DNA from: Lethocerus indicus | Lineage: Eukaryota > Arthropoda > Insecta > Hemiptera > Belostomatidae | Assembly (NCBI GenBank): GCA_019843655.1 | Contig: JACDQD010000003.1 | Coordinates: 28,198,224-28,262,223 of the forward strand | Direction of reading: 5' to 3' | Length of the DNA stretch: 64,000 nucleotides | In this document: positions 14,401-26,129 of the stretch, one piece after another | How positions within the stretch are numbered: the stretch's first letter is position 1 | Layout: the number at the start of each line of letters is the position of its first letter | Translations under genes and position numbers: made by a program | Notes under the pieces: generated by a model | Database searches by the model: none | Told to the model about the DNA's origin: nothing | Seen by the model: the letters and a program-made list of their open reading frames with translations, nothing else

Positions 14401-17290
14401 GCTCACGTTTATTGTTCGGACATTGCTGTTGATTGTAAATGATTTGGAATTGGCCACCGCGGAAGAGCTCGTTACGTTTGACGCGATTAGATTATAATAA
14501 TGTTTATCAAATTAGCAGTTGGTCGCTCGAATTGGGTGGGTGAAGTGATTGGGAACGCTATTGTGCTCTGATCTTGTGCCCTTCTCTACATATTACCGGC
14601 GGTCACAATGACCCGTACTGCCAGAGTAGCACCACGTGTGTTCTAAACCCTCAGAGACGTTTTAATAAACAATCTATATGCCACAAACTGGAATTGATTA
14701 TTAATAGATATAATGCCAATAAATTAAGCTGATATCTCGGTTTATTAGCAACTTAATTATGCAATTTTATTGGTACTATTTTATACTTAAAACCTTTCAG
14801 GGGTAATTTGAAACGAAATTCAATGTAGCCGGTGATAAAGGTCCAGCATAGCTAAGTGGCTCCAATAAAGCGAGGAGCTCTTTAACTCCAGTTGTAACAA
14901 TTAGAATAACTCTCATTAGATCTTCCACTATCATTAGTAATATTTTCTACAATTCGTTAATAATATTCAGATGTTGGCATTTTTTTTATTTGTTTGTGCC
15001 GCTCATCGTAGAATTCTTAGAAAATCACACTGGACACTACGCTTGTATTATTATGACACTGATAAAACTGACATCGACATAAACAATGGCTCACAGATAT
15101 TAATTTGGGCTTCGGGGGCCAATTATTATTGGGCCGATTCCCTTGCCATAAAAATTCCCGTATTGAGCCGTATAAAAGTTTTGTACGTAAATACTATCTT
15201 TTGGCTCTATACGCAGAGCTATTACATGAAACCTAAAATAAAATCCAAAACACAGAATATAAAAATTTGTCTAAAACTTTGAGATATGATCTGTACGAAT
15301 AAAAATGTTTATCGGGATATCATAAAAGATTATTTTTTAACGAAACCTGCAACCTGTGAAGTTGTGAACATTTATATATTTATATAAAATATGCTTCTTC
15401 GAAAGAATATAGATTACTAGGTATATGAAATTATTCCAGTGGTTCGTAAACTAACAATGCTGAACTCGACTGTAGATTTATTTTTATCCTAAAGTATCAA
15501 CATTATTAATCAAAATCGAAACTCTAACTGAGCCTACTCTTACTATTCACTAAAAATATACTTCTTGTACAAGTAGTAAACCATTACTTGGCGGGATTGT
15601 AAGATTCTGGTTGTATACAGCCCGATAGACCCGTTCCCACATTCATTTTCTAAGGGGACGTGCGTAGTTGGTGCTGACATTATGCTCATGTACTGTCAGG
15701 CAGTGAGATGACACCGCTGGGCAATAACTCCAAGCCTCCAGTTCTTGATTGCTTTCGTGGATTTTTTCAACTTGGAATATAATCACAGAATTTTCACTGT
15801 GTAAGTCTCCTCTTACCACTACTTCTGCGCTTAAACAGGGAATAACATTTCAGACAATTCAGACTCGGTATTCATTCAATGGGAAGTAAATTAAACGGTT
15901 TGTAAAGGTTTTTACAATCACCTAAAGTTATTTAATGAAATGTTGACCAATCAAAATGAAAATATAAATTATATTTTATAAATGTAAAGTATTGTAAGGC
16001 TGTGGAGTGAAACTAACGTTTCACTCGGCCACTGAACTGGTTTCTTTTCAATTAAAAATTAATTTTGTTCCGAGGTATGATTAAAATATAAGCGGGGTTA
16101 TAAACGGCCGATTTTTATTGAATTATCCAATTTATAATTCAGGGAGCAAATTCGCGAATTCATAAAGTGTTTAAGGCCAACAATGAATGTATTCAACACG
16201 CCGCGGTACATTAATAAAGAATCTTGTTAATAACAAAGTGAACATAGGGGGGTTTTCAAACGAGGTTAACTATTCGAGATAGTGTATTAATGGAAACGAA
16301 CCAGTGATTCATGTATGCTAGAGCGCCCGGTTGTTCAAACAATTATAGAGGGGAAATACATTTCCCAATTCCCCCAGCCATTAGACCCTTCTACCATTAG
16401 CACAATTCACGTTGACCTTCTCGAGCTTACAACAAGAATTTAGTTTTGGACACGAAAGGGGTAAGGGAGTTTTCATTCAAAACAGTAAATGGCCTAGAGA
16501 CGTGTGATTTTTTTCATACGTTTCCGTCGGTTTATACGTTTCATACTCTCGTCGGTGTATGGAAGATACACGTTCAAAGAGATTCGGGGTAAGAGAAATA
16601 AACATTGTTGATTCCTGCAAACGCGTCCCGTATCAAAGACTTCCTACAGGAATTTCATGCCGAGTTTATTTATTTTGCGTCCTACACTTGTTGATTTCAA
16701 AGAACCATATCCAGACAGCGGTCCATCATTGTTGACAGTCCGCTGTACACACTTTAATTATATATCAGTTCGTCTATTCCTGAGAAAAGAAAGATAACCA
16801 GGAAGGAAATTGTCCCGAATCAGTTTGTCTATTTCTTAAAAAAATACTATTTTAACGTAGGTCAGATGTCAGATGCTACTCGACCCGACCTACCTTAAAG
16901 TATAATCAATTTAACATATGGAAGCAGTGATTTTAAAGACCCCTATTGATATTTACCGATGTTCAATCGGTAAATGCTGGTAAGAGCTACACTTAATACG
17001 AGGTCATGCGGGACACGGTTTGTCCCGGCAGTTTAGCCCGATGGTTTGAGTCGATGAACTCAGTTTATCGCTGCTAGGATACAGCTACGCCGCTGACAGT
17101 GGTACTTTCGAGATTACACTCGGGTAATTAATGACTACTCCTACACGTATGCATAGTTCGGAAGACGATTTTCACGTAGGAATGTATCGAACTTGAAGAT
17201 TTCCATTTAAGATATTTTGAAAGACCGGAAATAAATAGTTTATAATAATGTTGACATAGTCGAGCATTACACTATTTGTTATATGTTACA
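10713..17290. other. intergenic DNA upstream of the receptor gene
   Basis: No gene is recognised. It holds a (TA)n tract at 11,408-11,450 and a GC-richer island at about 13,560-14,120 with short overlapping ORFs on both strands (81 and 101 codons). Neither ORF shows a motif, and both-strand openness there follows from few AT-rich stop triplets. The 5' exons or regulatory DNA of the receptor gene may lie here, since a candidate splice acceptor sits at its 3' end. Confidence 0.4.
11408..11450. repeat. (TA)n microsatellite
   Basis: Uninterrupted TA dinucleotides for about 43 bp. Confidence 0.97.
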
Positions 17291-17291
17291 G
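17280..17291 (+). promoter_or_regulatory. candidate 3' splice acceptor in the 5' UTR
   Basis: The sequence tatatgttacag ends in AG at 17,290-17,291, 45 bp before the receptor start codon, after a moderately T-rich stretch. A non-coding upstream exon joined here would fit. Arthropod GPCR genes often have 5' UTR introns, but no donor can be assigned and the tract is weak. The transcript could equally begin upstream without an intron. Confidence 0.3.
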
Positions 17292-17316
17292 ATTGGGGAT
17301 ATAAAAATCGGACGGG

Positions 17317-17340
17317 ATGATAATAGCAAGTAGGGAATGA
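17317..17340 (+). CDS. 7-codon uORF overlapping the receptor start
   Basis: ATG at 17,317 opens a seven-codon frame (MIIASRE) whose TGA at 17,338-17,340 overlaps the receptor ATG at 17,337 as ATGA. If the transcript includes this ATG, receptor translation would need leaky scanning or termination-reinitiation. The arrangement is seen directly; its effect is inference. It would be absent from the mRNA if transcription starts downstream. Confidence 0.4.
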   Translation: MIIASRE

Positions 17341-18509
17341 TGAATGACACGGCGAGCCTGGGTGAGATGGCTAGCAGCAACAACACGACGGCGGGTTTGG
17401 GCGAGATGGGCGGCGCCAGCTACTGCGGCCCCTGGTTCGAAGATTTCCACTCGACCTACCGGCTGGCCCACGGCTACGTCAGTCTCGTCGTCTGTATCTT
17501 CGGCTCGGTGGCCAACCTGCTCAACATCGTGGTCCTCACCAGGCGCGAGATGACCTCACCCACCAACACTATCCTGACCGGGATGGCGGTCGCCGACCTA
17601 CTGGTCATGCTCGAATACATACCGTTCTCATTCCACCTTTATCTCCTCGTCAGATCGAAAAGAGACACCTATTCCTACGGGTGGGCTCTCTTCGTCCTCC
17701 TCCACTCCAATTTTACCCAAGTGTTCCATACCATTTCCATCTGGTTGACCGTGATTCTGGCAGTGTGGAGGTACATAGCCGTGGCCTTTCCTCAGAGAAA
17801 CAGGGAGTGGTGCGGTATGCAGAGGACCGTCCTGGCGGTGGCAAGCGGCTACATAGCCTGCCCCATACTCTGCATACCGCTTTACTTCGCCTTCGACATT
17901 AAACCGCACGTGGTACTGCTGGACGAGCGCGGGGAAGACGTGACGGAACTATCCAAGGAAGTGTACAACGTGACCCTCTACTACGTCCAGATGAGCGAGA
18001 TAGCGATGGCGATGGGAGGACTGCTCTACAGAGTCAACTTCTGGGTGTATAGCGTAGTGATCAAGCTGATCCCCTGCTTCGCTCTGACCGTTCTGAGCCT
18101 GATTCTGATCACCGCCCTGATCGACACTAAGAGGCGCCGGGAGGCGCTCACCTCCGGTAACAGGAAGACGCCCCGCAACGCCGAGAAGGAGAGGCAGACG
18201 GACAGAACGACTAGAATGCTCCTCGCAGTACTCGCCCTTTTCCTCATCACCGAGTTTCCCCAGGGTATACTGGGCCTCCTCACGGTCATCCTCGGCAACC
18301 AATTCTTCCTCTCCTGTTACTTGAAGTTCGGTGACGTGATGGACATCATGGCGTTGATAAATTCGGCGATTAACTTCATGATTTACTGCGTGATGAGCCG
18401 CCAATTCAGGACGACTTTCAGCCTGCTGTTCAGACCCAGGTGGTTGCCCCTGCCCCAGATGGAGAACGGCCACAGCAACCACACGACCACCATGGTAACT
18501 CAGGTTTAG
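17337..18509 (+). CDS. MsR: myosuppressin receptor-like GPCR (rhodopsin class)
   Basis: A complete 390-residue seven-helix receptor encoded without an intron. Receptors of this family bind myosuppressin, a FMRFamide-related decapeptide that inhibits visceral and heart muscle, and signal from the plasma membrane through G proteins. The N-terminus carries N-glycosylation sequons (NDT at 3, NTT at 16). TM1 runs about 46-68 with N60. TM2 is about 76-99, with the run ILTGMAVADLLVMLEYIPF containing Asp87. TM3 is about 119-147, ending WRY (144-146) where most receptors have DRY. TM4 is about 163-184, TM5 about 235-262 with Pro246, TM6 about 293-316 with Pro308, and TM7 about 333-353 with NFMIY in place of NPxxY. 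The HGYxSLxVCxFG and LTRREMxSPTN blocks and the EYIPF motif are what suggest the myosuppressin/DMSR group. No Cys lies at the usual top of TM3 or in the second extracellular loop; Cys30 and Cys327 could pair instead. The tail ends TQV, a possible class I PDZ ligand. ATG 17,340 in the same frame is an alternative start. A related FMRFamide-type receptor is the main alternative. Confidence 0.92.
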   Translation: MMNDTASLGEMASSNNTTAGLGEMGGASYCGPWFEDFHSTYRLAHGYVSLVVCIFGSVANLLNIVVLTRREMTSPTNTILTGMAVADLLVMLEYIPFSFHLYLLVRSKRDTYSYGWALFVLLHSNFTQVFHTISIWLTVILAVWRYIAVAFPQRNREWCGMQRTVLAVASGYIACPILCIPLYFAFDIKPHVVLLDERGEDVTELSKEVYNVTLYYVQMSEIAMAMGGLLYRVNFWVYSVVIKLIPCFALTVLSLILITALIDTKRRREALTSGNRKTPRNAEKERQTDRTTRMLLAVLALFLITEFPQGILGLLTVILGNQFFLSCYLKFGDVMDIMALINSAINFMIYCVMSRQFRTTFSLLFRPRWLPLPQMENGHSNHTTTMVTQV

Positions 18510-19985
18510 CGAAAGGCGAAAAAGAGGGGCAAGAGAGGCCCGCCCGCCCCTCTATAGCGCCGCCAATCCACTACCTCCAACCACAATCCCCCTCGACCTC
18601 TTATTTCGACCACTCGGCTTTGAATATCCACTAGATCTGGAAGGCGGCTACGGTCGTCTATTGTAAAACGCCCGCCGATACACATAAAATTATCCCAATT
18701 CCTACTTGACTAGGGCAGGGCGTTACAGGCGAACTATCGATTTTGTTTATTTTCTCCGGCCAGTTGTGAACATCGACACGAGGGTCACGTTTCGAACGAC
18801 ACATGGGGGGAGGGAGGGGTGTATCCGTTAATTCGTTATCGATCGGGATCGTCGGATTGTCGGGTATTGTGAAGTGTGCGGGGCGGGGCGGGCCGTGATG
18901 GCCTTGTTTACTCGAGGGCGGGCCGTTTTTGAAAGCTTCGGCACTCTTTCCGAGACACACACAGACTGCAATCTTGCGGCTCGCCCTCCCCCGGTGTAAG
19001 GACCCCCTTCTCCAGTTCTTCACCAAATATCTATGGATGTGCCGGACAATAAAGTAGAGCTCTAAGTCGGTCCGCCCCGGGGCACTCTCTCGTCCTCCTT
19101 TTTTCCTCGACCCACTCGACATCGCTTTTCCAGGGTTTAGTGTCTCGAATAGAGTCTCATCTCCGCTATACGGTACTGTTCGGTAGGGCTTTAACGGTGC
19201 CTGACTAAATACTTCATTATTTGCCGTATCGAATTTGAAAACGCTAATATACATTCTGGCCATCCGGATAACTTCTTTCTATTGAATACAAATTGAATTC
19301 CTTGAAATCGAATCGAGTTCTATCCGTGTCAGGGCCGGAAATTCGGTTAAGGACGAATGAAACTACCGATGACGAACAAACGCATGTGTTATGCGCAACT
19401 CCAACACCAATTAATTTCGTTACAACGAACCTCAATCGCTTTTTAAGCTAAACCTCGGTAAAACTGTAAAAATATATTACGAGTATTGTATAAATGTGTA
19501 AATTGTGGGTTTTTCGCGACTGGACTAAGTACCCTCGACGTTATTTGACCTAGGGAATTCGTTTTAATACGTGTTGGGCTGTGTCAATATTTCCGTATTT
19601 AGCGATTAGCTTTTTGTTTGAAATTTTCGCACAGTGATTATGTTATTCGTTAATTCGTAGTGTTATGTAAATATATTAAAATATTATAAGGGCTGTTGTG
19701 TGTTGTAATATCCTTATGTAATTATCGTTAGTTAAGCATAAGCTGTGGATTTCGCTGTATATACATTAGGACATGTGAATATTCGGTGTATATTGGAATC
19801 TTTAATTATTTAAGTTCATTCGATATTGTATATTTTTATATAATAATATTAACTGTTCCAAGCGGTGGTTTTAATCATATGAGCCCATGATCATTACCAC
19901 CAGCGAGGAATGTGATAATAATTTAAATATTTTAAATGTTCAGCTTCACGAACTATTGCTAATAAATGTCTCAGTGTCCAATGTG
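18510..19985 (+). other. probable receptor 3' UTR with poly(A) signals
   Basis: Sequence after the receptor stop is GC-rich to about 19,100 and then AT-rich. AATAAA occurs at 19,048-19,053 and at 19,961-19,966. The second is followed by a GU-rich stretch (gtgtccaatgtgtttg), the usual downstream element, and would give a 3' UTR of about 1.45 kb. The minus-strand 201-codon ORF at 18,658-19,263 has no recognisable domain and I leave it out as a probable chance frame. Confidence 0.4.
19961..19966 (+). terminator. candidate polyadenylation signal AATAAA
   Basis: Canonical hexamer followed within 20 bases by T/G-rich sequence. It is the better of two candidates downstream of the receptor. Confidence 0.4.
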
Positions 19986-22900
19986 TTTGTTTTTCCTACT
20001 GACCCGAACTAAATTTCTGCCGCAAATTGCTGCATTAAATTTCTTTAAGACTGAAGCTATGACAATTATCAATAAGAATAACACAATCATAGAAATATTT
20101 CACCAACAAATACTTATAACACTATACTGTCTAAATTTAAGTAGCTATTGATTCAATTATCACTGTATTTATTTAATTACGTATTAATTACTTAATCATA
20201 ATTAATATTTTCGGGTTTCGTACTAATTGTACCGACAAAAGATCGCTTATAAGAAATATATTAAGATAAATAATGCATTTGCAGTTCGATTGAATAGGAA
20301 TTCAACAGAAATAAGACAAAACAAAAGAATAAGTTTTTTACAAACTTTTTGTTTGTTTTAGGTCAATAAAACAGACAAATCATTCATCAGAATGATACGG
20401 GAAAATCGAGTTATTGTCTAAATTATATAACAACGATTATAGACAATGGTAATTAACACTAGATGTATGAAATAGTCTCGTTGCATATAATTCTATTGAC
20501 ACAAATAAAATAATCATAAATAACGATCAAAAAGCTGAACGTATCGGTTACAAACGCGGAATAATAATAATTACAACCGGGTGTTCTTTATTTTATCTTC
20601 TTAATATGAATAAATGTGTGACTGTACTGTAAATGGTGAAAGGTGCCTGTGTTCAGGTAATATTTTCTCACATACCTCTGCCGTCATTACGTTTTACTGC
20701 CAGATCTTTTCAGTCCCCTTTTATTCGAGGCGATGTTTATCCACAATTTACGGCAGAGACACGCCCGGCTTCCACTCCGAAAACATCGCTCTTAAATAAG
20801 AAGATACGCATTTTATTTGGAAGATAAATATTTTACTGGAGTAGTGAAATTGCTAACCGTGGACTCTAACCACCAAACTATTCACCGTGAGCTGATCGTA
20901 GATATTCCAGTAGATTTTATTAATACACTCACTCCTATTGCCTTTCAGTATTGGTGTCGGTTTATTGGATGTACCGCGCTTAACTCTATCGATTTTCATT
21001 TAACAAATATATCTGAAGAGCGAACAGAACGGAACAGGTATTCCGTTTAATGAAAATATGCAGTAAAAGGATTGGTATTAATTGCTATTGGACATTTATT
21101 AATGGCTTATGTACGTATACTTATTCAATCCCCGCTCATGGGAAAATGAGCAATTTATTGAAATACGATGCAAAATTACTCATAAAAATTAGAATTTATA
21201 ACTTCTCATCATGATTAGAAACAAGTTAAATCTTTACTTTTAACATTAAGTAATTAATATTTTGCATATTCAGATTTATATTTTATATGTATTTCGTATG
21301 AACTCATTATTAAATGGATTCGTACAGGATCCGTATCGGTTATTCAGATTAATAGAATTCATAATATAAAAGCATCATTAAAAGATGAAAAACATAATTA
21401 AAAGATTTAAATATTGGGACTCTGATTATTGGACTCTATACATTGATTGAGTTATTTCCTTCCTGCTAAAGTATCTCAAATTTGAAAAAACAACGAAACA
21501 ATCGTTGCGTCATAATCGCTGTTTCGCTGAATTGAATATTTGTTTAGAACCAAAATATCTGTCTATCCGACCGAAGGGATACAGGGATCACTGAAGCGTA
21601 ACGGCATCCACGCTTTCAGTATTGGTGGATTCGTTAATTTTATGACCAATCCGGCAGTCCAAAGTAGGCAATTAATTAAAATTCATTATCCGATTCGATA
21701 ATCGGTATCTATTTAATCAGCCCTGTGTTTATATTGTTAATCAACATCGTTTATTTCCTTGGTGTATTGATTGCTCCTGTTTGCACGGAGCACTTCAATT
21801 TTACTGTGGAGCTCGTCTTGTTTTTCTTGTATTTTGGTAAACGCTAAGCGGGAATGTCATTGTTACATCGCGATCTGTGGGAATTTGGATAATCGGCTTA
21901 TGCCTTTTTTGGATTTTTTGTTGGCTGCAGGTACAAAAGAACTTCTTTTGTATAGCTGTATTAATGTGGTGAATATGGAATCACTTTGGGGGTTTATTTT
22001 TCCATTGATTTTCTTCTTTCGTTTGTTCTTGAATATCCACTCCCATGCCATTTTTACCTGGATGGAGTTTCAGTAGTACTTTCAGTAAGCTATTTGTGTT
22101 ATTTGCATTGAGATTTTTTAACGGTTTCAAGTATAAAACATTTACAAAAAAGCAGTGTTCTGTGTTATGAAATTCTGATACAAAATATCGTGTATACGAA
22201 GTTTGGCGCTGCAATTTAAATCATGGACTGACAGTAACGTCGGAAGTCGAGCGTAGTCGGACTCAGGTATTCGGTAGAGGTACCTGAAACACAATTTATG
22301 GCCACCCTTCAGGGCCAGGAGCTGCTCCCGAATATCCCCCCCCCCCACCTAATTACCTTACAGCACACTTTTCCAGCTGCTACAACCCCTCTTACCATGA
22401 ACTTTGTTCTGGCTCCAAACATGCCTGCTGTGGATTTTTTAAAGCATCTCTCAAGATTTCTTTTTTCTTCATAAAAAGAATATATACCCTTTATGTACAA
22501 AAAGGAATTATACATCTAATTTAATGCCGAATGAATTTAGCCTTTGTTGATACTATTTTCATAGTTTTCTTAAAGTTACTCCTCGTTGTTTGTTGCTGTA
22601 GAGTGTGCCACTTGCCGCTAATAAGTTTCTCCCGGATCCAAGCAAGTCTTAACTACAATTAAGGTAGTGAGGTACACACTCGGCGACGCCCCTTCTTTGA
22701 GCCCGTCTTGCTATCTCCTAAGTCAGCCCTCCTTATGGAATTGCGAGGGTGTAAATCCAGAAGGAAAACCGCAACTAAACACCCTGCCCTTCGAGTGGAA
22801 CTAATTCCCATTTAAAATCATCTCTACAAGGATGACTTGAACAGAACTAATATTGAAAATAAGACTAAATAATAGGTTAAGTAAGACAAAATTGAAACAG

Positions 22901-25900
22901 TTTCATCACAAAAAACACGCTGTTATCTTTTCCAATTTCCTGAGAGTAGTAGCGCATTCGTCTTTACCCATTGCAACACAGCAACCAGTGTAATGTTTTA
23001 AACAGTTAATAACCGATGATTTACGTCAGTCCCAAAGTCGATATGGCGTGGACGTTTTTAATAAGCGATCTCTCTTATAACAGCGTCGTGTTAGTGAAAG
23101 TTATTTTCCCCCCACCTCGAGTTCATACATGCTGTAATTACTTGACTTTTGTTCGGCTACACGCGTGGCCTAAAAACCGATACCGAAGAGCGGCAATTTG
23201 TCATAGAATGAAACCCGCTTCTAAGTCGTACGAACGCGTGTGGTCGCCCGCCAATGTGGGCTTCGATCGGATAACCGATGACTATTTTTGCAGTTGTCGA
23301 CGCGCGACACATCCACTATTTGATGGGGGCCTGTGGGCGCCGCCATCCCTTCCGGGACCCTAATTAAACCGGGATTGTTAGTATACCGGGGTTGGTTAGT
23401 ATACCGACCGCAGATATCTCGATGTGGACACTTTTAATTAGAAGGCGAGCGTTTTATCCGAGGCCAGCGTTTGCAAACCAACCACTTCCATTTTCAACAA
23501 CGAATTTACGTACAAGACGCAAATGTAAAAATATTAATCCAGGACAGTTGTATTAATATATTAATTGTACATCTTTAGAGATTATTGTGTACCTGACTCA
23601 TAATTTTATACGGAACCTTATCCTTACTATCACATTAAAATAATTTAGGCCCGACTGTAAATTGGTCGGACTGTAACGAGGTCTAAAACAGAACTGATAT
23701 TCCATGATTATGCAAATTGATTGCGCAAGTGACGCTGTTCTGGTATTTTTATAATAATATATAATTATTTCGGTACAAATTACTGCAAAAATTGAACACC
23801 GACGAAAACATGAATACAGACTTGTTCAAATAATTCCAAATAACAAACCCGTTTACATCTTATTATAGGCAAGCAGCCGTACCACTTGTAGAAAATATCC
23901 GCCCCCACAAATAGTTGGTAAGACACTTTCGAACGTTATTTATTGCAACCAATATTTTCGAAACCGCCATCTGTATTCGATTTTACATACGGCCCATATG
24001 TCACGAAGAGCCGATATTTCATCGGCAAATGGTCTATGTTCCGGCATATTAGATCTGGGACAATATATTCACTTGTATAGAACAATAAAACAGGACGGCG
24101 AAGCTGGACAACGCCATTATGCAGTTAATGTATTCAACGCTGTTACGATCTGTTACGATAATAACACTAAAATTAAATGGAAAAATAAAAAGTAATAAGA
24201 TATCCCGAAAATTATTTTTCGTGGGAAATTATAAGCAGTAGTTGCTGTATTAAACATTGTCGAACTAACTAAGGAAACGAATTTCCATCTGAAATCTGTT
24301 CCCGATATTAACATGAAAAAAACTCATTCACCACATTTCTATTTATTGTTCGCTGCTGCCCAGTCACACATATAAAAATGTCTCATAGGAATCCTTGTCA
24401 AATGCCCCTTTGTATCGATTCAGTGTGAATATTTCGTGAAGAGAATTGGAAAATAGAGAAAGTTATGTGCTGTTTTTTCCTGGAACTGCACACTGAACAG
24501 TATTCATGATATAGGGTATGACATGGTTCATGACATGGTATGACAGTACGGCGTTCAAGAATATTTTTAACAGTCATGAATTTAATTCCGAATCTATTTC
24601 GGGGATATTTTCATTGAGTAGATCGGACGTACGGTTTTCGCGATACGGATTAATGGCTTTACCCAAGTTCATCTGAGCCTGCTTATAGGATATAACCTGA
24701 ACGGGGGCTTGAAAATTTATTGACGGAGAGCGCGCTCTTTAATGAAGACGAACGAATGTTTTTGTTATCTGCTATACCGAGATATTTTAATTCCGATTGT
24801 GCCCGACCAGATGTTTACATTTAAAATTTACAATAACCTACCATTTATAGATATGAACATAAGAAAAATCAACAAAGTTTACCGTAAACTAAAACATGCC
24901 AATAGTCGTAAATACCTTATTTAGGAGAGCCAACAAAATCTGCGGCCAGAACCATATGACCATATTCCGCGTACAACCAGACACACAAAATAGAATCCAG
25001 ATCGACGACATTGCTCTCCTATGTATCACAGATAAAATTTGAATATTAACAGAATTAAGCGAGCCACTTAAATTCGCCGTAGCTATATTTTGCACACATA
25101 GTATACTGCGAAAGAACGAATTACGACGAAATAGATTAACTACCATAATAAGACAATAAGGGAGTGAATAGGTATATATAATAACTTTAATGGGAGAAAA
25201 GTATTGTATGAGTAAAGGTAATAGGGGAACAACTGAGTCTTGATCTCACGACGTTGCGGCACCCCACCACATAGAGGAACCCAAGTTGATCTAACTCTTC
25301 AGTCGGACCCTGATAATGGAACCAGTAAGAGTTCTCTCGCAAGCATACCACACCCAGGGGACTTCCAGGAGGGGGCGTGAAGAAAAATAAAACTTTCCAC
25401 GCGGAACTCGCTCACGTGTTCTTCAAAACCTGAAAGAGTCTCGAACGCATAGGGCTTGAACACCTGCCGGAGGTTAGATAGTAATAATTCCAATTATGGT
25501 CGCAGAATGCACCGCCAGAAGTAGTTTACAAGAACAATGGATTAGACCACGGGTACGGCTTCGACCTCACTTCCGGGTACCTGCCCGGACGCGATTCCTG
25601 TTATTCTCATTAGGAGGGGCCTTTATTATTACCGTTGATCACCGCCGCTATTAACTGCCTTGTAATCCCAAGGCGCACTTCCAGGAATATATATTAATAG
25701 TATATTTCAAAGGAACAATCGGAGCACTCTTTATTAATCCACCCTATCCTTTTTATAATTCGAGACTTACCCTTCCTCATCTCTCGACTGGAAATTCAAT
25801 AAAAACCAGGAGTCAGGCTAGGCAATTAGAGATATTTCCTGTAGAATGATTCGCAGCAATTAATAAATTTCCCTCCAGTGTATTTAGGTGATTATCACAG

Positions 25901-26129
25901 TTTACTTATTCATTATTTATTCGATGTTTGGCTTTACTTCTATTTTTGTCCGTTGTTTTAGTTACTACATTTAATATTTATGAAAAATATATTTTGTAAT
26001 ATAAGAAACATTGCGTAACATATTATTTTGATAATTCGTTTTGTATTCTACATTCTTATGGTATTAAGTCTACATACCATGGTATTAATTATGATAATTT
26101 TTGACGGACATTAGCCGTTCGGGGCGGCA
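19986..26129. other. AT-rich intergenic DNA, no gene recognised
   Basis: Only short ORFs without motifs occur here. GC-richer segments lie at about 22,600-22,810, 23,000-23,370 and 25,240-25,640. None gives an identifiable protein, RNA or transposon end. The AT-rich background continues to about 26,110, where composition shifts abruptly to the GC-rich array. Confidence 0.35.

Noticed and set aside
17949..18482. 177-codon antisense ORF inside the receptor gene
   Set aside because: Shadow of the GC-rich receptor reading frame.
18658..19263. 201-codon minus-strand ORF just downstream of the receptor
   Set aside because: No recognisable domain or signal; lies antisense to the probable 3' UTR in GC-rich sequence where chance frames are longer. 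Transcript data would be needed to revive it.
22600..22810. GC-richer segment that might be a decayed coding or retroelement piece
   Set aside because: Translations in both directions are broken and match no family I know.
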